This document shows positions 4,590-5,592 of a stretch of 5,592 nt of DNA, piece by piece (the first letter of the stretch is position 1; each line of letters begins with the position of its first letter). The notes under the pieces were generated by a model. That model was given only the letters and a program-made list of their open reading frames with translations. It was not told where the DNA came from and ran no database searches. This stretch comes from Candidatus Babelota bacterium (GTDB taxonomy: Bacteria > Dependentiae > Babeliae > Babeliales > JABCYS01): the NCBI GenBank assembly GCA_013290085.1, contig JABCYS010000062.1:1-5592 (forward strand), given 5' to 3'. Position numbers and translations under genes: made by a program.

Positions 4590-5258
4590 ATGGAATGGTT
4601 TAATCAACAAAATGATTCACAAAATTCGCAACCGTGTTCTTGCAACAAACGGGGTGGTATTTTTATTGATAAACGTCAACTCAATCGAACAATAGCCTTG
4701 TTCCTTTTGGTCGGCGTTTTTATTTTTGTAGGCGGCTACTTTTGGGGGCAACGAACAGCAACTGATCAGATGCTCAATGTTGTAGAGCGTGATTCATTTG
4801 CGGATCAAATTTATTATTCAATGTGTTCAATGTATGACCTTAAAGACGATGAAAGTAATGAGCCTGATGTGGTAAGTGGCATAGAGGAAGAAACAGAGCG
4901 AGCTAGCGAGCAGCAGCAAGTTGCAAATGGCCCTTCTAGTGCCCCAACCGAAGTTAAGGTTGAACCGGCACAAGCCACTTACACACCAGCTAAGCCAGTA
5001 AAAAAATACTTTGCTCAGCTTGTTGGGTTTGGATCAGCAGTCCCAGCGCAACAACTTGTTGATAGGCTTGCGAAGAAAAGTATTAAGGTTGTAGTGCAGA
5101 AACGTCAAAGTAAAACAGCTAAAGGTAAAGTAGTGAATTGGTATCAAGTGGTAACCCCTCAATTTACTGATAAGAATGATCTCAATAAGGTGGTTGCGAC
5201 TATTAAGAAAATAGAAAAAATACATGATGTTCGTATTGTAGAGGCAGGGGTTGCATAA
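4590..5258 (+). CDS. Membrane-anchored SPOR-domain protein
   Basis: The protein has 222 residues in a bitopic layout. A short polar N-terminus (1-33) holds a CSC pair (Cys16, Cys18). One transmembrane helix follows at about 34-53 (IALFLLVGVFIFVGGYFWG). Then comes an acidic, Gln/Pro/Ala-rich linker (about 54-137) and a C-terminal SPOR-like domain (about 139-222). That domain begins with KKYFAQLVGFGS and continues through a Lys-rich stretch to VNWYQVVTPQF and a final VRIVEAG, matching the beta-alpha-beta pattern of SPOR repeats. SPOR domains bind denuded glycan strands of septal peptidoglycan, as in FtsN and DamX, so the C-terminus should lie in the periplasm. A role in division or wall remodelling is inferred, not shown. 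The start is supported by GAGG at 4579-4582, 7 bases before ATG. The gene lies 42 bases after miaA and its stop overlaps the next start in TAATG. Confidence 0.82.
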   Translation: MEWFNQQNDSQNSQPCSCNKRGGIFIDKRQLNRTIALFLLVGVFIFVGGYFWGQRTATDQMLNVVERDSFADQIYYSMCSMYDLKDDESNEPDVVSGIEEETERASEQQQVANGPSSAPTEVKVEPAQATYTPAKPVKKYFAQLVGFGSAVPAQQLVDRLAKKSIKVVVQKRQSKTAKGKVVNWYQVVTPQFTDKNDLNKVVATIKKIEKIHDVRIVEAGVA

Positions 5259-5592
5259 TGGTTTTATTTTTTAGAAAACAAGTTTATAGAAATGTTTTTA
5301 GAGCTTTTTTAATTCTTACTGCAGCATCAATGCTTGTTGGCGTGGGGCTTACTTCTTTTTTCAAGAAGTCCGCATACCGCTCTTCTGCCATAGCAACAGT
5401 TGATGGAGAGGATATTGAGTACCGCGAATTTGCTCGAAGAGAAAAAGCTAAGCGGGAGCAACTTGCTCTCTTGCGGTATCAGTTTGAACAAATGGGCATG
5501 CCTGATCAGGGCTTGTTTGATATTGATTCTAAGAAGTTAGCATTTAGTGGATTGCTTGAAGAAATTCTTCTTAATCGCGTTGCTCGATCACT
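5258..5592 (+). CDS. PpiD/SurA-like periplasmic folding factor, N-terminal part (3' end outside window)
   Basis: The first 111 residues are visible and the frame is open to the edge. A basic start (MVLFFRKQVYRNVFR) precedes one hydrophobic helix at about 16-35, which acts as an uncleaved anchor or signal. Then comes AIATVDGEDIEYREFARR, matching the start of SurA/PpiD N-terminal chaperone domains (AAKVNGxxIsxxxFxxA in PpiD). Long amphipathic helices rich in Arg, Gln and Leu follow, then GLLEEILLNRVARS, where PpiD has its conserved LNRLIDEALL. In PpiD a parvulin-type peptidyl-prolyl isomerase domain follows, but here it is beyond the edge, so isomerase activity cannot be judged. The protein would help newly exported proteins fold at the inner membrane. 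The start is supported by AGGGG (5246-5250), 7 bases upstream, and its ATG overlaps the SPOR gene stop by one base, suggesting coupled translation. Confidence 0.78.
   Translation, partial: MVLFFRKQVYRNVFRAFLILTAASMLVGVGLTSFFKKSAYRSSAIATVDGEDIEYREFARREKAKREQLALLRYQFEQMGMPDQGLFDIDSKKLAFSGLLEEILLNRVARS

Noticed and set aside
5034..5225. A 63-codon minus strand frame
   Set aside because: It is the complement of the SPOR domain coding sequence, which is well supported by motif and start site.

Overview
The window reads as bacterial DNA from an AT-rich, diderm organism that uses the standard code. Trp codons are TGG, the visible stops are TAA or TAG, and no gene is interrupted by an in-frame TGA. 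An ankyrin-repeat protein, a small DUF378-like membrane protein, a CarD-type RNA polymerase regulator, and a SPOR protein followed by a PpiD/SurA-like chaperone together suggest a host-associated lineage. Candidatus Dependentiae (TM6) is my best guess, by general resemblance only. No rRNA, tRNA, CRISPR array, insertion sequence or transposase was seen.

Left part (1-790, + strand): the 3' end of an ankyrin-repeat gene, closed by a G.U-rich terminator-like hairpin, then a 61-residue two-helix membrane protein (DUF378-like). The small gene has a strong ribosome binding site, a plausible sigma70-type promoter and a clear intrinsic terminator, so it looks like a single-gene transcription unit.

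Middle (790-1424): about 630 bases with no convincing gene, lying between convergent genes. It holds three perfect or near-perfect AT-rich palindromes, a promoter-like pair of hexamers and a 49-codon open stretch that resembles a decayed ankyrin repeat. A 454-residue multi-pass membrane protein of flippase/MOP-like appearance then occupies 1425-2789 on the minus strand.

Right part (2790-5592): a 253-base divergent intergenic region carries an ATT microsatellite, two hairpins and an extended -10 promoter. It leads into a tightly packed + strand operon: carD-family regulator, miaA (tRNA dimethylallyltransferase), a membrane-anchored SPOR-domain protein and the start of a PpiD/SurA-like periplasmic folding factor that runs off the window. 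The operon joins transcription control, tRNA modification and envelope functions. The shared transcript is inferred from spacing (8 nt, 42 nt, then a 1-nt TAATG overlap).

Nothing in the window amounts to a clearly new system. The least explained stretch is the convergent intergenic region with its palindromes.
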